A DNA stretch of 64,000 nt from Chitinophaga pinensis (GTDB lineage Bacteria > Bacteroidota > Bacteroidia > Chitinophagales > CAIOSU01). This document shows positions 19,594 to 29,450 of this stretch, in pieces. The stretch lies in contig CAMDKI010000001.1 in the NCBI GenBank assembly GCA_945901065.1, positions 310,001 through 374,000 of the forward strand, given 5' to 3'. Position numbers and translations under genes: made by a program. Each line of letters begins with the position of its first letter. The first letter of the stretch is position 1. Under the pieces are notes generated by a model. That model saw nothing but the letters and a program-made list of their open reading frames with translations, ran no database searches and was not told the origin of the DNA.

Positions 19594-20313
19594 TTAATTA
19601 CCGGTTGCGGTGCTATCTGCTGGTGCTGCTGCCGTTGTAGTGGCTGTATTTTTAGCAAATGGTCCTACGTTTACCAATTGTTGAATGTAGTAAATAACCT
19701 TCCACCTATCATCGGTAGTTAAAACGTATGAATAGCTACCCATCAAGTTTTTACCATAGGTAATGCTATGGAACATTTGTCCTTCAGAAATGGTAGGTAA
19801 ACGATCGGCATAAGATGGCACAGGTGGATAGGCTTGGGTTTGCACAATGCTACCGTCGCCCAAACCTTTCTCGCCATGGCATACCATACAGTGTATGGTG
19901 TAAAGGTATTTACCACGCTCTAACACTTCTTTTTCAGGTTGGAAAGGGTTCTTCAAATTGTTGGTAGAAGCAAGGTAGTTGCTATCGGTATTGGCGTAAT
20001 GGGTTTTGTATAGATACGAGGCCAACACTTTATCATCGCCAATATTAGTGGCTGGCAACAAACCTCTAGCAATTGTGTGTGCTACGGGCAAGCGGGCCTC
20101 AAAGCTATCTACCGCACCAAGGCTATCCTTGCCAAATGATGGGTTTTTGGTGTATGTTTCGTAAGCCTGAGAGTATGCCATATCTGGCACAAAAGTGCGT
20201 CCTGGGGTGCGGTTGTCGCTGCCACAAGATGCAAGGGCCAACATTAGGGCACCTACAAGGCTCAATCGTACTGTTTGATGAATATTCATGTCAACCAGGT
20301 GGTTATCTTTCAT
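19594..20313 (-). CDS. actE: Alternative complex III subunit ActE (monoheme cytochrome c lipoprotein)
   Basis: This 239-residue protein has one heme c site, CMVCH in YTIHCMVCHGEKG, and a likely axial Met in GKNLMGSYS. The N-terminus has a lipoprotein signal with lipobox LASC followed by GSDN, so the protein is anchored by lipid on the periplasmic side. The chosen ATG at 20313 follows the actD stop by three bases (TAA-TAA-ATG); a second ATG at 20289 would give a shorter signal peptide and is also possible. ActE probably passes electrons from ActA to the oxidase. The last 20 residues are Ala/Thr-rich. Confidence 0.9.
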   Translation of the reverse strand: MKDNHLVDMNIHQTVRLSLVGALMLALASCGSDNRTPGRTFVPDMAYSQAYETYTKNPSFGKDSLGAVDSFEARLPVAHTIARGLLPATNIGDDKVLASYLYKTHYANTDSNYLASTNNLKNPFQPEKEVLERGKYLYTIHCMVCHGEKGLGDGSIVQTQAYPPVPSYADRLPTISEGQMFHSITYGKNLMGSYSYVLTTDDRWKVIYYIQQLVNVGPFAKNTATTTAAAPADSTATGN

Positions 20314-20316
20314 TTA

Positions 20317-20850
20317 TTATTTCTCTTCATCAAAATCACGCACTTTGATTTCGGCTACACCAGTTTTGGTGAAGGTATCGTTGATGCGTGAGTAATCTTC
20401 AGGAGTGGTATCTTCCGTTACCTTTATGGCCATACCGAACAAATAGTCGGTAGTGCGCTCGTCATAAATTTTCGGTTTAGCGGAAATAGACAATCCACAA
20501 CGTATAAAAAAGGCTACTACCATTGATATGGCTGCAAACAATACAGTCAACTCAAAAGTGATAGGTATGTAAGAAGGTAATGACAAATAAGGCTTACCAC
20601 CATAGTTGGTAGGGTAGCTAGAGGTTGCTGCCCAAATCATAAATGAAATGGCAATAGTGAAACCCGTAGCGCCGCCAACGAAACCTACCGTATGCAAACG
20701 GCTTTGTCTGTGACCAAGTGCGTCATCTAATCCGTGAACCGGAAATGGTGTAACCACTTCGTGGATGTGGAAGCCAGCTTGCTTTACTTTCTTAACGGCA
20801 GAAAGCAACACTTCTTCGTCATCGTACAGTCCTACTACGTATTTATCCAT
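20317..20850 (-). CDS. actD: Alternative complex III subunit ActD (DUF3341)
   Basis: This 177-residue protein starts with a small cytoplasmic domain (YVVGLYDDEEVLLSAVKKV) and a HEVVTPFPVHGLD motif. Two membrane helices follow (about residues 58-80 and 95-120), then a C-terminal soluble part. This is the DUF3341 layout of ActD, a structural subunit of alternative complex III. It lies 21 bases after actC and directly before actE. Confidence 0.9.
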   Translation of the reverse strand: MDKYVVGLYDDEEVLLSAVKKVKQAGFHIHEVVTPFPVHGLDDALGHRQSRLHTVGFVGGATGFTIAISFMIWAATSSYPTNYGGKPYLSLPSYIPITFELTVLFAAISMVVAFFIRCGLSISAKPKIYDERTTDYLFGMAIKVTEDTTPEDYSRINDTFTKTGVAEIKVRDFDEEK

Positions 20851-20871
20851 TGGATGTAGCTTGTTTCTTAA

Positions 20872-22329
20872 TTAGTCAATTTTTACATCGTGGTGAGCAC
20901 CAGCTAGGTCTCCACCTTCAGCATAACCGCCTTTGGCCATTGCATCATCTTTTGCTTTCTGCTTAACACGGGCAGCAGCACCTGATGATTTCAAGATTGA
21001 TTTTACCTCGGCTATAGCGATTACCGGGAATGCCCTGGCAAACAACAAGAACAAGGTAAAGAACAACCCGATGGTACCCACATAGATACCTACTTCAACC
21101 CAACTTGGGTAGTAATCGGCCCAGCTTGATGGGATATAATCGCGGTACAAAGAGGTTACGATGATTACAAAACGCTCGAACCACATACCGATGTTAACGG
21201 TAATAGATAGGAAGAACGTTAGGTATAAGTTGCGGCGTAGTTTTTTAATCCAGAAGAACTGCGGGCTGATTACGTTGCAGGTCATCATGATGTAGTATGC
21301 CCAAGCCATAGGGCCCAATGCGCGGTTGTAAAAAGCAAACCACTCATAAATGAAACCAGAGTACCAAGCAGTCCACAATTCAGTGATGTAGGCTATACCT
21401 ACAATAGAGCCGGTAAGTAGAATGATTTTGTTCATTGCTTCAATGTGAGCAATGGTGATGTAATCTTCCAATTTCAAAACCTTGCGGGTTATCAACATCA
21501 GTGTTAATACCATCGCAAAGCCCGAGAAGATAGCACCCGCAACGAAATACGGAGGAAAAATGGTGGTGTGCCAGCCAGGTATAACCGATGTTGCAAAGTC
21601 AAATGATACAATCGTGTGAACTGATAATACCAGAGGGGTTGATAAACCTGCAAGTACTAGTGATAGTGATTCAAAGCGTTGCCAGTGTTTGGCTTCACCG
21701 CGCCAGCCGAAGCTAAGCGCATTGTATATAGCCTTACGAATTTTGCCTTTAGAGCGGTCGCGGATGGTACCAAAATCGGGCAACAAACCAGAGTACCAGA
21801 ACAACAGCGATACGGTAAAGTAAGTAGAAATGGCAAATACGTCCCACATTAGCGGCGATTGGAAGTTAGGCCAAAGCGGACCGCGTGAGTTTGGATAAGG
21901 AAAGATAAAGAACGCCATCCATGGACGACCCATGTGGATACCTGGAAACTGTGCTGCGCATATAACCGCAAAGATGGTCATTGCTTCTGCAGCGCGGTTG
22001 ATACCGGTACGCCACTTTTGGCGGAACAACAACAACACCGCCGAGATAAGGGTACCAGCGTGGCCAATACCTACCCACCAAACGAAGTTGGTAATGTCAT
22101 AAGCCCAACCTACCGTCTTGTTCAAGTTCCATACGCCGATACCGTAATACACGGTCCATGCTACACAGAAAAAGTAGAATGCGGCCAAACTTCCGGCAAT
22201 GCTAATAGCAATTACCCAACTCAATGGCGGAAAACCTTGCGTGCTTCTTACTATATCCGTGGTGATTTGTTTATAATCCTTATCACCAAGTATCAGAGGC
22301 TCGCGTATGGGTGATTCGTAAGATCCCAT
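20872..22329 (-). CDS. actC: Alternative complex III subunit ActC (NrfD-like, quinol-binding)
   Basis: This 485-residue NrfD/PsrC-family membrane protein has about ten helices. ActC is the subunit that contacts ActB's iron-sulfur domain and is thought to carry the quinol oxidation site. Conserved loops include the VWWVGIGHAGTLISA block near residue 85 and the MWFERFVIIV block near residue 385. A basic C-terminal tail ends in GAHHDVKID. It is placed between actB (23 bases) and actD (21 bases). Confidence 0.93.
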   Translation of the reverse strand: MGSYESPIREPLILGDKDYKQITTDIVRSTQGFPPLSWVIAISIAGSLAAFYFFCVAWTVYYGIGVWNLNKTVGWAYDITNFVWWVGIGHAGTLISAVLLLFRQKWRTGINRAAEAMTIFAVICAAQFPGIHMGRPWMAFFIFPYPNSRGPLWPNFQSPLMWDVFAISTYFTVSLLFWYSGLLPDFGTIRDRSKGKIRKAIYNALSFGWRGEAKHWQRFESLSLVLAGLSTPLVLSVHTIVSFDFATSVIPGWHTTIFPPYFVAGAIFSGFAMVLTLMLITRKVLKLEDYITIAHIEAMNKIILLTGSIVGIAYITELWTAWYSGFIYEWFAFYNRALGPMAWAYYIMMTCNVISPQFFWIKKLRRNLYLTFFLSITVNIGMWFERFVIIVTSLYRDYIPSSWADYYPSWVEVGIYVGTIGLFFTLFLLFARAFPVIAIAEVKSILKSSGAAARVKQKAKDDAMAKGGYAEGGDLAGAHHDVKID

Positions 22330-22352
22330 GCTGTGTTATTTGTTATTTCTAA

Positions 22353-25300
22353 TTAATGATGTCCTTCTTCACTATGACTGTCGTGCGATGCAGGCGCTTC
22401 AGTGCCGTGTGCCTCACCACCAGTGTGGTGCGCTTCAGCTCCGGGCGGATGCATGGTGTTATTGCTCAACAGGTTTACTGCTTTCAATTGCTCTTTGTCG
22501 TTGATATTACGCACCCGGGTAAGGTATGTAATAGACGGAAGCGTGTGTATTTCCTCGATAACTTTAAACCCGCGCTCGTTGTTGCTCATCAATGTTGCCG
22601 CAGATTCCGGGTTGTTTACATCACCAAATACAATGGCACCAGTTACACAAGCGCTTTGGCAAGCTGTTTTGATGTCGCCATCTTGCAGTTTACGACCTTG
22701 TTTTTTGGCGGTAAGTTTGCCCTCTTGTATGCGCTGCACGCAGAAAGAACATTTCTCCATTACACCACGAGAACGAACCGTTACATCCGGGTTCAATACC
22801 ATGCGGGTAAGGTCACCTGTCATTTGGTGTGGATCGTAGTTGTTTTCAAGCGCGCCAGTAAGTGTGAAGCTATCGGCACCCCAGTAATCGAACCAGTTGA
22901 AACGACGTACTTTATAAGGGCAGTTGTTTGCGCAATAACGGGTACCGATACAACGGTTGTAGGCCATTTGGTTCAAGCCTTCGCTGCTGTGGTTGGTTGC
23001 CGATACTGGGCAAACGTTTTCGCATGGTGCGTTTTCGCAATGTTGGCACATCATCGGTTGGAACACCGCTGATGGGTTCTCAACATCGCCAAAGTAGTAG
23101 CGGTCAATACGCAACCAGTGCATCTCGCGATACAAGGTTATCTCTTTCTTACCTACTACTGGTATATTGTTTTCGGCATTACAAGCTACTACGCAAGCAC
23201 CGCAACCAAAACATGCGTTTAGGTCAATGCCCATTCCCCATTTGTGTCCAGGAAACTCGTGGTAGCCATATAATGTTTGCAAGTGCTCTTTTACGTGTGC
23301 ACGGTCATGGTTACCAGAGGCAGGGTCGTGTGTATACTCTTCTAGCGTGGTAGTTTTTACTATACCGCGTTGGTTCAAACCGTCGCTTACGCTAAAGTGT
23401 GTTTGTGTTTGGCCTAGTTTGTAGTCGTTACCGGTTACGGTAAAACTCGCATCGTTGGCATAGCGGCTTTGGCCACCATTGCTATATTTAGTAAGGAAAG
23501 GGTAAACGTTGGCACCTACTTCACCGGCTTTACCTACCACTTCGCGACCATAGCCTAACGCTACCGCAATAGTACCATCAGGCATACCTGGTTGAATGTG
23601 CACTGGCAATTCAACTTCGGTACCGTTTACAGTAAGTTTTATGGTTTGAACGGTGCGGCCATAGCTCTTACGAGTGCGGTCGGCAGTAAAGTCAAGTCCA
23701 TTAGCTTCAGCAAACTTCAACGATACGCAAGCGTAGTTGTCCCAAGTTATTTTAGATACCGGATCGGGCAATTCTTGCAACCAAGGGTTGTCAGTATCCT
23801 TACCATCACCAATGGCGGTCTTTTCGTACATTACTACTTCCAATCCACCAGACTTCACGTTTTTCAACGCAGCAGCTCCCGCAGCGGCAACATCTATAGT
23901 GCCTGCTGTAACGGTTACTGCTGGGGTATAAGTAAACACGCCATCGTGCACCGAGCGATCCCAGAAGTGACCAAATAGGTTCAATCCGGTACTCTTGGTA
24001 AAGATGTTGGTATTCCAGTTCTCACGAACAAAATCGTAGTATGATTGATTGATGCCTGCAAACTTCAACAAGCTTTCGCCAGCCGAACGGGTATCGAACA
24101 ATGGATCGATTGTAGGTTGGATGATGCTAATGTGGCCGTTGCGCGGTTCAGCATCTCCCCAGCTCTCCAAGTAATGGTGGTCGGGAGCCAAAAACTGACA
24201 AAGGGTATCGGTTTCGGTCTGTTTGTCGTTCAAAGAAACAGTCAACTCCACTTTGCCAAGGGCTTCTATAAATTTATCGCCTTTAGGTAGGTTGTAAGCT
24301 GGGTTGCTATTGATGATAATCAAACCTTTAACTGCACCTGCTTCAACATCGGCTACCAATTTGTTATATGCGGTATCGTTGCCTTGGCGTAGGTTGCTAT
24401 ATTCGTTGAAGTCGATAGTAGTGCCGTAGTTACCAAGTAATTGGTTCAAGGCATTTACAATCAACTGCACGTTTACGTCGTTTGAGCCACTAACCACCAA
24501 TGAAGCACCTTTAGCTTCTACTAAGTCGTTGGCTGCGTTTTTCAAGCTTTCGCCGTAAGCCGATTCAAGTTTGCCACCACTAATGCTGGTACCGCCCAAT
24601 TTGGCAGCTACCAAGTTGTACAAGGTAATAGCCGCTACGGTTTCTTCTGATGGTTTTACTGGTACACGAACGTCGGCGTTCAAACCAGTTAAGCTTGCGT
24701 AAGACTCTACCTGATAGTGGCGAGACATCTTAGCGTTGTCTTTGCTTACTTTACGGGTTAGGCCGTAGTTGTAGGCATATTCAGTTGGGCTAATCCAAGT
24801 ACCTAAAAAATCGGCGCCTAAACTAACTACCACTTTAGCTTTCTCGAAACGGTAGTTTGGCACCACACGCAAGCCGAAGCTTTGTTCATTGGCATCTAAC
24901 AAACCGCTGTACGATACTGCATCGTATTGCACCAACTCCGTACCTGGAAATTGCTCAATAAATTTGGCAATAGCGGCTTTTAGAGATGGGCTGATTATAG
25001 TTGAAGACAAAATTCGGATAGTGCCACCAGCAGCTTTGATAGCTTGTAGTTTTTCAACTACAGCTTTATCAAGCTCAGCCCAATTAGTTGCTTTTTTATT
25101 GGCAACTGGGCCGCGTGGGCGGTGCATATCATATAGGCTCAATACAGAAGCTTGTGCCGATGCATCGGTACCGCCGTAAGTAATTTGGGATAGGTTGTTA
25201 CCCTCAATTTTGATAGGGCGGCCTTCGCGGGTTTTTACCAAAACGCTGCAATAGTTGCCACCGTCAACATACGATGATGCGTAGTAATTGGCTATACCCG

Positions 25301-25550
25301 GGGTAATTTCATCAGGTTTTACCAAGTAAGGTATTGACTTGCGCACAGGCATTTCGCAACCGGCAGCAATAGTAGCAGCACCTACGCTAAATCCTAAAAC
25401 TTTCAGGAAGTCGCGACGGCTAGTACTGGCCTGTTGTAGTTTTGCACCGAATCCAGGAAGTTCTTCAGGAAATTCCTTACCGGCTTGCTGCATGAACTCG
25501 GGCTCATGGAACTTTTCGTCCAAGCCTTTCCAAAATTGTTGTTCAGCCAT
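22353..25550 (-). CDS. actB: Alternative complex III subunit ActB (iron-sulfur protein)
   Basis: This 1065-residue protein combines a molybdopterin-oxidoreductase-like N-terminal part with a ferredoxin-like C-terminal part. A twin-arginine signal, STSRRDFLKVLGF, lies near residue 45, preceded by a cytoplasmic leader typical of ActB. The iron-sulfur region (about residues 770-970) shows four Cys groups: CFGCGACVVAC, CQHCENAPCENVC, CIGTRYCANNC and CSFC..CQSAC, consistent with three 4Fe-4S clusters and one 3Fe-4S cluster. The pterin-like domain is thought not to bind molybdenum in this family. The last 40 residues are His/Gly-rich. Confidence 0.95.
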   Translation of the reverse strand: MAEQQFWKGLDEKFHEPEFMQQAGKEFPEELPGFGAKLQQASTSRRDFLKVLGFSVGAATIAAGCEMPVRKSIPYLVKPDEITPGIANYYASSYVDGGNYCSVLVKTREGRPIKIEGNNLSQITYGGTDASAQASVLSLYDMHRPRGPVANKKATNWAELDKAVVEKLQAIKAAGGTIRILSSTIISPSLKAAIAKFIEQFPGTELVQYDAVSYSGLLDANEQSFGLRVVPNYRFEKAKVVVSLGADFLGTWISPTEYAYNYGLTRKVSKDNAKMSRHYQVESYASLTGLNADVRVPVKPSEETVAAITLYNLVAAKLGGTSISGGKLESAYGESLKNAANDLVEAKGASLVVSGSNDVNVQLIVNALNQLLGNYGTTIDFNEYSNLRQGNDTAYNKLVADVEAGAVKGLIIINSNPAYNLPKGDKFIEALGKVELTVSLNDKQTETDTLCQFLAPDHHYLESWGDAEPRNGHISIIQPTIDPLFDTRSAGESLLKFAGINQSYYDFVRENWNTNIFTKSTGLNLFGHFWDRSVHDGVFTYTPAVTVTAGTIDVAAAGAAALKNVKSGGLEVVMYEKTAIGDGKDTDNPWLQELPDPVSKITWDNYACVSLKFAEANGLDFTADRTRKSYGRTVQTIKLTVNGTEVELPVHIQPGMPDGTIAVALGYGREVVGKAGEVGANVYPFLTKYSNGGQSRYANDASFTVTGNDYKLGQTQTHFSVSDGLNQRGIVKTTTLEEYTHDPASGNHDRAHVKEHLQTLYGYHEFPGHKWGMGIDLNACFGCGACVVACNAENNIPVVGKKEITLYREMHWLRIDRYYFGDVENPSAVFQPMMCQHCENAPCENVCPVSATNHSSEGLNQMAYNRCIGTRYCANNCPYKVRRFNWFDYWGADSFTLTGALENNYDPHQMTGDLTRMVLNPDVTVRSRGVMEKCSFCVQRIQEGKLTAKKQGRKLQDGDIKTACQSACVTGAIVFGDVNNPESAATLMSNNERGFKVIEEIHTLPSITYLTRVRNINDKEQLKAVNLLSNNTMHPPGAEAHHTGGEAHGTEAPASHDSHSEEGHH

Positions 25551-25580
25551 TATATCTTGATTCTAGATGATGCTAATTGA

Positions 25581-26954
25581 TTAATAGTGGCACTTTTGGC
25601 ACTCGGTGCCACCAATTTTCTCTACCGTTACATTCTTCATCTCTCCGTCTTTCAAACGCTCGTGATATACTTGGAATGTTTCGTAGTAAGGATTTTGGGT
25701 AAACTTAACCTCCGAGGTTCGGTGGCAATTAATACACCAGCCCATTGACAACGGAGAAAATTGGTACAACTCAGGCATGGTTTCAACTGGCCCGTGACAT
25801 GTTTGACACTCAATACCACCAGCGGTTACGTGCTGCGAGTGGTTGAAGTAAACGTGGTCGGGTAGGTTGTGTATGCGTGTCCACTCAATTGGCTTCTGCA
25901 CTTGTGCCAACACCGCTTCAATATCGTTTTTGGTGGCGGTTACTTTGCTATCGCTCAACCAAACAGTCAAGATACTATCAACGTATGCCTTGTCTTGGTT
26001 GGCATAATCTTCGAAGTAAGTACCAGAAATTGGGTTGAAACCAGCGGCAGCATATATTTTCGAAATCTCGATTTTACCGTACTTGCCATTTTTAGGGTCA
26101 TCGCCTTTAATGCCTTTGTGGCAATTCATACATACGTTGCTAGAAGGTATGTTGGAGTGTTTGCTTTCTGCGGCGCTACTGTGGCAATATTGGCAATCTA
26201 TTTTGTTGATACCAGAGTGCAACTCGTGCGAGAATTTAATAGGTTGCTCTGGCATGTAACCTTGTTGACGGCCCAAGTCGATAGCACCGGTTACGGTAGC
26301 ATTACCAATGTAAATAACGATGAGCAAGGTAAGAGCAGCGCGAAGCTTCTTGTTTTTCCAGAAAGGCACTGCCGCTGGAATAGGCTGGCCTTCTTTCTCA
26401 AGTACCATTCGGTTCAATAAATTTGAAACGCGCACCAACACTATTGCTACAATAACCAACAGTGCGATTAAACCCCAAATCATGTAAGTGGTGTAAGGGT
26501 TTTCGGCAGTTGATGCTGCTGTGCCTGCTGCAGGTTCAACAGGTTTTGGTGGTGCAGGTGGCGTTAGGATGTAAGCCAAAAGGTTCTCTAAATCAGCATC
26601 TTGCAATGCTGGGAACTGGGTCATGGCCGATGCATCGTAGTTTTGCATAGCCACCGCATAGGGGTTACCTGCATTTACCGGGTCTTGCCAGTTTTTAATC
26701 CAGCGCTTTAACCAGTCGCGGCCAGATACACCAGCATGCTCGCCGCCATCAGTCCAGCGTTTCTCCACACCCTCAAGTGCAGGACCTACTAGTTTGGCGT
26801 TTAGCTTGTGGCAGCTTGCGCAATTAGCTTTAAATAACTTTTCGCCTGCAAGAACTTGCTCGCTTGGTGCATCCTGAGCGTGCACCAAACTTGGCGCTAC
26901 CATTAAGGCAAAAAGTAGTAAGAAACTTAAATAGGAATATCTGTTAACGTTCAT
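25581..26954 (-). CDS. actA: Alternative complex III subunit ActA with six heme c sites
   Basis: This 457-residue exported multiheme cytochrome is the first gene of the operon. A signal peptide (SYLSFLLLFALMVAPSLVHA) is followed by a cytochrome c-like domain with CASCH at residues 45-49. A Pro/Ala linker, a membrane helix (about 153-172) and a second hydrophobic segment (about 203-220) come next. The C-terminal pentaheme part has CQYCH, CMNCH, CQTCH, CINCH and CQKCH, with CQKCHY as the extreme C-terminus. The classic ActA is a pentaheme protein of about half this length, so this one carries an extra fused monoheme domain. ActA passes electrons from ActB toward ActE and the oxidase. Confidence 0.93.
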   Translation of the reverse strand: MNVNRYSYLSFLLLFALMVAPSLVHAQDAPSEQVLAGEKLFKANCASCHKLNAKLVGPALEGVEKRWTDGGEHAGVSGRDWLKRWIKNWQDPVNAGNPYAVAMQNYDASAMTQFPALQDADLENLLAYILTPPAPPKPVEPAAGTAASTAENPYTTYMIWGLIALLVIVAIVLVRVSNLLNRMVLEKEGQPIPAAVPFWKNKKLRAALTLLIVIYIGNATVTGAIDLGRQQGYMPEQPIKFSHELHSGINKIDCQYCHSSAAESKHSNIPSSNVCMNCHKGIKGDDPKNGKYGKIEISKIYAAAGFNPISGTYFEDYANQDKAYVDSILTVWLSDSKVTATKNDIEAVLAQVQKPIEWTRIHNLPDHVYFNHSQHVTAGGIECQTCHGPVETMPELYQFSPLSMGWCINCHRTSEVKFTQNPYYETFQVYHERLKDGEMKNVTVEKIGGTECQKCHY

Positions 26955-27004
26955 CTCGAACTTGTGTTTTCCCTTGAATTGTCAGCCTTTTGTCAAAATT
27001 TTGG

Positions 27005-27038
27005 CTGCGGCAAAGTTATGCATCAAAACCTAATCAAA
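27005..27038 (-). promoter_or_regulatory. Promoter of the act-cox respiratory operon
   Basis: On the minus strand TAACTTTG (27018 to 27011) matches the Bacteroidota -7 consensus exactly. TTTG (27038 to 27035) lies 16 bases upstream as a -33 element, with another TTTG a few bases further. Transcription would start near 27005, giving a leader of about 50 bases before actA. No other good promoter was seen inside the 15-gene run. Confidence 0.6.
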
Positions 27039-27264
27039 CAACAAAAGAAAATAAAAAAGTGTTGTTTGGAAATAGTCTAAATAACGAACACAATCATTGG
27101 GCAATCAACCGTTTGCAATTAATGAAATAATGCTATTTTTCTATATTCGGTCAATTGTCAACAATATGTTTGTTTCTCTATCGGCGTTAAAATTACGGAT
27201 ACTACTGCATTTGTGGTACTGCGGAGTGAACTTTTTCGGGGTTATTGACATTAATCACCAGCAC

Positions 27265-27296
27265 AAACAAAAAAGGTGCAGCAAACGCTGCACCTT
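27265..27296 (-). terminator. Rho-independent terminator of the protease gene
   Basis: A perfect 10-base stem (AAGGTGCAGC / GCTGCACCTT) has an AAAC loop. On the minus strand it is followed by a T-rich run (TTTTTTGTTTG). It lies 27 bases after the protease stop codon. Confidence 0.78.
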
Positions 27297-27323
27297 AATG
27301 ATGTTAGGCACTATTGAGTGTTG

Positions 27324-29450
27324 TTATTTCTGGGTTACTACTCGGTTCTTGGGCAACTCTATAATATCTTTTATTACACAAACCGACTCAAGCAAGTAAA
27401 TATCCTTTTGGATGTCTTTGTGCCATGATTCGTTTCTCTCCTTTTTGCTTTCATCGGCGTTAATGCCTGCCTTATCGGCATCTGGGGTGTATACGGTCAT
27501 GGGTTGAACGGTTTCGTTGGCAGCATCGTACCTTTTGCCTTCTTCCAGCTCTTTTTTCTGGCGGTCTTGGTATAGGCCCAAGTGCAAGCTGTACACGCTG
27601 TTTTTGCGGTAGTCGCCCAGGCGCTCGGCATTTTCAAGTACCAAACCAAATAGTTTATCGCTGGTTATGCGGGTTTTGCTTTTGGTGGTTACCTTATCAA
27701 AGTTGCTCATGCTATCATTCCAAAGTTGGTACGGTACTGGTTTTATCACATCCCAGGGCAATGGGTAGTTTTCGTCCTTTTCGCCCATATCCAACGTGCT
27801 GTATAGGCTTGGCAAAATTACATCGGGCACCACACCTTCCAACTGGGTGGTTTGCCCATTGATGCGGTAAAACTTTTGGGTAGTAAGTTTTATAACCCCT
27901 AATGGTTTAATGCTGCTCAATTCGGGCGAGAGGTTTTCGTCCAAATCGATAAAACGCTGCACGGTGCCTTTGCCAAAAGTAGCGCTGCTGCCAATAACCA
28001 CGGCGCGCTTGTAATCTTGCATAGCGGCTGCCAAAATTTCAGAGGCCGATGCGCTGAACTCGTTTACCAATATCACCAACGGACCATCATACACTAGGTT
28101 GGGGTCGCGGTCTTCCAGCAGGTATGGGTTGCCCATCCTAGATTTTACTTGCACCACTGGTCCGCTTTCAATAAACAGCCCGGCCATATCTACTACATCT
28201 TGCAACGAGCCGCCACCATTGTTGCGCAGGTCGATAATCAATCCTTCTACGCCCTGTTTTTTCAGCTTTATCACTTCTTTGCGCACATCGTCGCCGCTAT
28301 TGGCGCCACCGCTACGGCTAAAATCGGCATAGAATTTAGGTAGGCTTATGTAGCCTACTTTATTTTTCTCGCCATCCTTTTGTATGATGGCCGATTTGGC
28401 ATAAGTTTCTTCTAATATCACCACATCGCGAATAATAGGCACTATTTTGATGCTACCATCCACTTTTTTTACCGTTAGGCGCACTTCGGTGCCTTTGGCG
28501 CCACGAATCAATTGCACGGCCTCATCAACGGCCATATCAACAATATCAACGGGTTCGTCTTTGCCCTGGGCTACTTTTAGTATTATGTCGCCAACTTTCA
28601 GGTCGCCTTGTTTCCAGCTCGGGCTGCCTGCTACTATACTGGTTACCTTTATGTAGCTACCTTCTTCTTGCAGCGTAGCACCAATGCCTTCCAGTTTGCC
28701 GCTCATTGATATATCAAAGTTCTCTTTGTCTTTCGGGGGCAAAAACGAGGTATGCGGGTCGAACGACATGGCTATGCTGTTCAAGAAAATGCTGCGGTAG
28801 TCGTCCAGGTTTTGGCGCGTCATGCGGTGAAACCAATCGGTATGGGTTTTTAGCACCCGTTCGCGGGCGTCTTTTTCAAAATCGGCAAGGTTTTTCTTCT
28901 TTATCTCGTCGTCTTTCTCCGCTTTGCTTTGCTCCTCTAGCTTATCGGCCAAGCGGGTAAGCACTTGAAACTTGAGCTGTTTGCGCCATAGTTCTTTCAG
29001 TTCTTTTTCATCTTTGGCATAGCCCCTTTTTTCAGCATCGGTTTCAATATCCTCAATCTTATCAAAATTAAAAGGCTGGGCCAGTATCTCTTGGTACCAT
29101 CCTTCCACTTGTTTTTGGCGTTTTTGGTATACACTTACCGTAAGGTCGAAAAACTCGTAGCTACCACCTTTCATTTGCTCATCGAGCTTGCGGCGGTAGC
29201 TTGCAAAAGCTTCAATGTCGCCTTGCGTAAAAAAGCGCTTGCCGTAATCAATGTTCTTTAAGAATAGGTCATAAACACGCTCGCTGAATTTATCGTCGAT
29301 GGCGATATCGGCATAATGGTTTTGTTGGATGCCGTTTACGATCATTTCCAATAGCACCTTATCCTTTTGGGATGCGGTAGAGGGGCGGAATGATGCTGCG
29401 GTGAATATAATGCCAGAAGTGGCTAAAACAAGGAATATTCTTGAGAACAT
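27324..29450 (-). CDS. prc: Carboxy-terminal processing protease (Prc/Tsp-like, S41)
   Basis: This 708-residue periplasmic serine protease has a signal peptide (MFSRIFLVLATSGIIF) and a long helical N-terminal domain. A PDZ domain begins near residue 245 (GIGATLQEEGSYIKV). The S41 catalytic core contains GLIIDLRNNGGG, the Ser block NEFSASASE near residue 470 and the Lys in TFGKGTVQ near 490, the Ser-Lys dyad spacing of the family. A C-terminal Tsp-type domain with Lys-rich helices completes it. Such proteases trim or degrade periplasmic proteins from their C-termini. It is a single gene with its own terminator, 253 bases from the divergently read glyA. Confidence 0.92.
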   Translation of the reverse strand: MFSRIFLVLATSGIIFTAASFRPSTASQKDKVLLEMIVNGIQQNHYADIAIDDKFSERVYDLFLKNIDYGKRFFTQGDIEAFASYRRKLDEQMKGGSYEFFDLTVSVYQKRQKQVEGWYQEILAQPFNFDKIEDIETDAEKRGYAKDEKELKELWRKQLKFQVLTRLADKLEEQSKAEKDDEIKKKNLADFEKDARERVLKTHTDWFHRMTRQNLDDYRSIFLNSIAMSFDPHTSFLPPKDKENFDISMSGKLEGIGATLQEEGSYIKVTSIVAGSPSWKQGDLKVGDIILKVAQGKDEPVDIVDMAVDEAVQLIRGAKGTEVRLTVKKVDGSIKIVPIIRDVVILEETYAKSAIIQKDGEKNKVGYISLPKFYADFSRSGGANSGDDVRKEVIKLKKQGVEGLIIDLRNNGGGSLQDVVDMAGLFIESGPVVQVKSRMGNPYLLEDRDPNLVYDGPLVILVNEFSASASEILAAAMQDYKRAVVIGSSATFGKGTVQRFIDLDENLSPELSSIKPLGVIKLTTQKFYRINGQTTQLEGVVPDVILPSLYSTLDMGEKDENYPLPWDVIKPVPYQLWNDSMSNFDKVTTKSKTRITSDKLFGLVLENAERLGDYRKNSVYSLHLGLYQDRQKKELEEGKRYDAANETVQPMTVYTPDADKAGINADESKKERNESWHKDIQKDIYLLESVCVIKDIIELPKNRVVTQK

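Larger units (their letters stand above)
26955..27323. other. Intergenic gap between actA and the Prc-like protease gene
   Basis: This 369-base AT-rich gap holds the act-cox promoter on the left and the protease terminator on the right. The middle, about 27040-27264, shows no convincing gene, repeat or operator to me. Confidence 0.5.

Noticed and set aside
27097-27399. Open frame of 100 codons on the plus strand between actA and prc
   Set aside because: It runs through the terminator and into the 3' end of prc on the opposite strand; composition is not coding-like.
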